Below are positions 14,061 to 15,625 of a stretch of DNA of 15,625 bases, one piece after another. This stretch comes from Bacillota bacterium (GTDB taxonomy: Bacteria; Bacillota; Clostridia; Lachnospirales; Lachnospiraceae). The notes under the pieces were generated by a model. The model did no database searches, was not told the origin of the DNA, and saw only the letters and a list, made by a program, of their open reading frames with translations. The position numbers and the translations under genes were made by a program. Location of the stretch: NCBI GenBank assembly GCA_023415655.1, contig JAEZKD010000015.1:1-15625 (forward strand), given 5' to 3'. Each line of letters starts with the position of its first letter. Within the stretch, counting starts at the first letter, position 1.

Positions 14061-15625
14061 ATGAATACACCACTTTCATGGATTAAGGCATATGTGCCTG
14101 AACTTGATTGTACAGCACAAGAATATACAGATGCAATGACATTATCAGGAACCAAGGTTGAAGGTTTTGAACGATTAGATGCAGACTTAGACAAAATTGT
14201 AGTAGGTAAGATTTTATCGATTGAAAAGCACCCAGATGCAGATAAATTAATTGTCTGCCAGGTACAGATTACAAAAGAAGGAGAAAGCGTTCAGATTGTA
14301 ACTGGTGCAAAGAATGTAAAAGAAGGCGACATTATCCCAGTTGTGTTAGATGGAGGACGTGTTGCTGGTGGTCATGATGGCAACAAGACAGCAGGTGGCA
14401 TTAAGATTAAGAAGGGTAAATTACGTGGAGTAGAATCCTGTGGTATGATGTGCTCGATTGAAGAGCTTGGCTCCAATAAAGAGATGTACCCAGATGCACC
14501 TGAGGATGGAATCTATATCTTTAGCGACAATAAAGAATATGACAATATTGAAATTGGTTCCAGTGCAATTGAAGTACTTGGCTTAAAGGATGTTGTATTT
14601 GAGTATGAAGTTACTTCAAATCGTGTGGATTGCTTCGGTGTATTAGGAATTGCTCGAGAGGCAGCAGCAACCTTTAGAAAGCCATTTGTGCCTCCTGTGG
14701 TAAAAGAGACTGGTAATAGCGAAAAGGCAGAGGACTATATTAGCGTAGAAATCAAGGACGAAGATCTTTGCTCTCGTTATGTTGGAAGAATTGTTAAGAA
14801 CATTAAGATTGGACCATCTCCACTTTGGATGCAGAGAAGATTATCTGCGATTGGTATTCGCCCAATCAATAATATCGTAGACATCACCAATTATGTTATG
14901 GAAGAGTACGGTCAGCCAATGCATGCCTATGATTTAGCTACGATTGCTGGTAACAAGATTATTGTTCGTCGTGCAAACGATGGTGATCAATTTGAAACCC
15001 TAGATGGTCAGGTACGTAATGTGGATTCTAATACCTTAATGATCTGCGATGCCCAAAAAGCAGTTGGTATTGCTGGTATCATGGGTGGTGAAAACTCAAA
15101 GATTACCGATGATGTAACAACCTTATTATTCGAAGCTGCTTGCTTTGATGGAACCAATATTCGTATCACTGGTAAGAAGTTAGGGTTACGTACGGATGCT
15201 TCTGCTAAGTTTGAAAAAGGTTTGGATCCAAACAATGCAATGGCAGCGATGAATCGTGCTTGTCAATTAATCGAAGAGCTTGGTGCTGGTGAAGTAGTTG
15301 GTGGTGCTGTGGATGTATATCCAAGAGTACGCAAAGAAAGCCGTATTAAGTTCAGCTGGGAACGTGCTAATAAAGTATTAGGAACGAACATTGCAAAAGA
15401 GACAATGATTGAGTACTTTAAGAGCGTTGATTTAGGTTATGATGAAACAACGGATGAAGTAATCGTTCCAAGCTGGAGACAAGACGTTGAGTGTCAGGCA
15501 GACTTAGATGAAGAAGTTGCAAGATTTTATGGTTATGATAATATTCCAACGACTTTACCAACAGGGGAAGCAACCACTGGTAAGCTTTCCTTTAAGTTAA
15601 GAATTGAAAGCGAAGCAAGAAGTAT
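14061..15625 (+). CDS. pheT: phenylalanyl-tRNA synthetase beta subunit (3'-truncated by window edge)
   Basis: The frame is open from ATG 14061 (AAAGGAG seven bases upstream) to the window edge: 521 codons of a protein that is usually about 800 aa. Visible parts are the N-terminal MNTPLSWIKAYVP, a tRNA-binding EMAP/OB domain at about 44-155 (VGKILSIEKHPDADKL, VTGAKNV, LRGVESCGMMCS), the B3/B4 editing domain at about 215-385 (SRYVGRIV, INNIVDITNYVM, GQPMHAYD, GIMGG, GLRTDASAKFEKGLD) and the B5 domain from about 410 (WRQDVECQADLDEEVARFYGYDNIP). It pairs with PheS and edits mischarged Tyr-tRNA-Phe. The missing end should hold the catalytic-like core and the C-terminal anticodon-binding fold. No frameshift is seen in the part present. 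Confidence 0.96.
   Translation, partial: MNTPLSWIKAYVPELDCTAQEYTDAMTLSGTKVEGFERLDADLDKIVVGKILSIEKHPDADKLIVCQVQITKEGESVQIVTGAKNVKEGDIIPVVLDGGRVAGGHDGNKTAGGIKIKKGKLRGVESCGMMCSIEELGSNKEMYPDAPEDGIYIFSDNKEYDNIEIGSSAIEVLGLKDVVFEYEVTSNRVDCFGVLGIAREAAATFRKPFVPPVVKETGNSEKAEDYISVEIKDEDLCSRYVGRIVKNIKIGPSPLWMQRRLSAIGIRPINNIVDITNYVMEEYGQPMHAYDLATIAGNKIIVRRANDGDQFETLDGQVRNVDSNTLMICDAQKAVGIAGIMGGENSKITDDVTTLLFEAACFDGTNIRITGKKLGLRTDASAKFEKGLDPNNAMAAMNRACQLIEELGAGEVVGGAVDVYPRVRKESRIKFSWERANKVLGTNIAKETMIEYFKSVDLGYDETTDEVIVPSWRQDVECQADLDEEVARFYGYDNIPTTLPTGEATTGKLSFKLRIESEARS

Noticed and set aside
13790..14194. Minus-strand open frame across the pheS-pheT junction
   Set aside because: It is antisense to two certain genes and has no motif or ribosome binding site.

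Overview
The window looks like a chromosomal segment from a low-GC, Gram-positive, Clostridia-type bacterium, most likely a Lachnospiraceae member of the Clostridium phytofermentans kind. This is inferred from AT-rich intergenic DNA, strong purine-rich Shine-Dalgarno sequences, consensus sigma-A promoters, intrinsic terminators, a lysine (L-box) riboswitch and a T-box, and from the families present. No phage, plasmid, insertion sequence, CRISPR array, rRNA or tRNA was seen.

Layout. Positions 1-300 are A-rich with no convincing gene and end in a long terminator hairpin. typA/bipA (translational GTPase) lies on the minus strand and is followed by a 15-bp tandem repeat. A 600-bp intergenic region carries divergent promoters, two of them in tandem for a double OB-fold SSB-like gene. 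Next come a lysine riboswitch and the dapA-dapB pair (first two committed steps towards diaminopimelate and lysine). trpS follows, with its own promoter and a terminator-containing leader. Positions 6825-11571 hold an envelope cluster: two tandem secreted HtrA/trypsin-like proteins with Ig-like domains, the first lacking the nucleophilic serine, then a large membrane-anchored SpoIID/LytB-domain protein. A YihY/BrkB-family membrane protein converges on it. The window ends with a T-box controlling pheS-pheT; pheT runs off the edge.

How it works together. The housekeeping part is translation (typA, trpS, pheST) plus DAP/lysine synthesis, and much of it appears to be controlled by premature transcription termination: lysine sensing before dapAB, uncharged tRNA-Phe sensing before pheST, and a third, unrecognised terminator-bearing leader before trpS. 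DAP supplies peptidoglycan cross-links and the SpoIID-domain protein probably acts on peptidoglycan, so the centre of the window has a loose cell-wall theme.

The best candidates for something less described are the active-protease/pseudoprotease pair beside the SpoIID-like protein, the trpS leader, a four-cysteine iron-sulfur-type motif in TrpRS, the acidic repeat just beyond the typA stop in another frame, and a perfect palindrome that contains both stop codons of two convergent genes.
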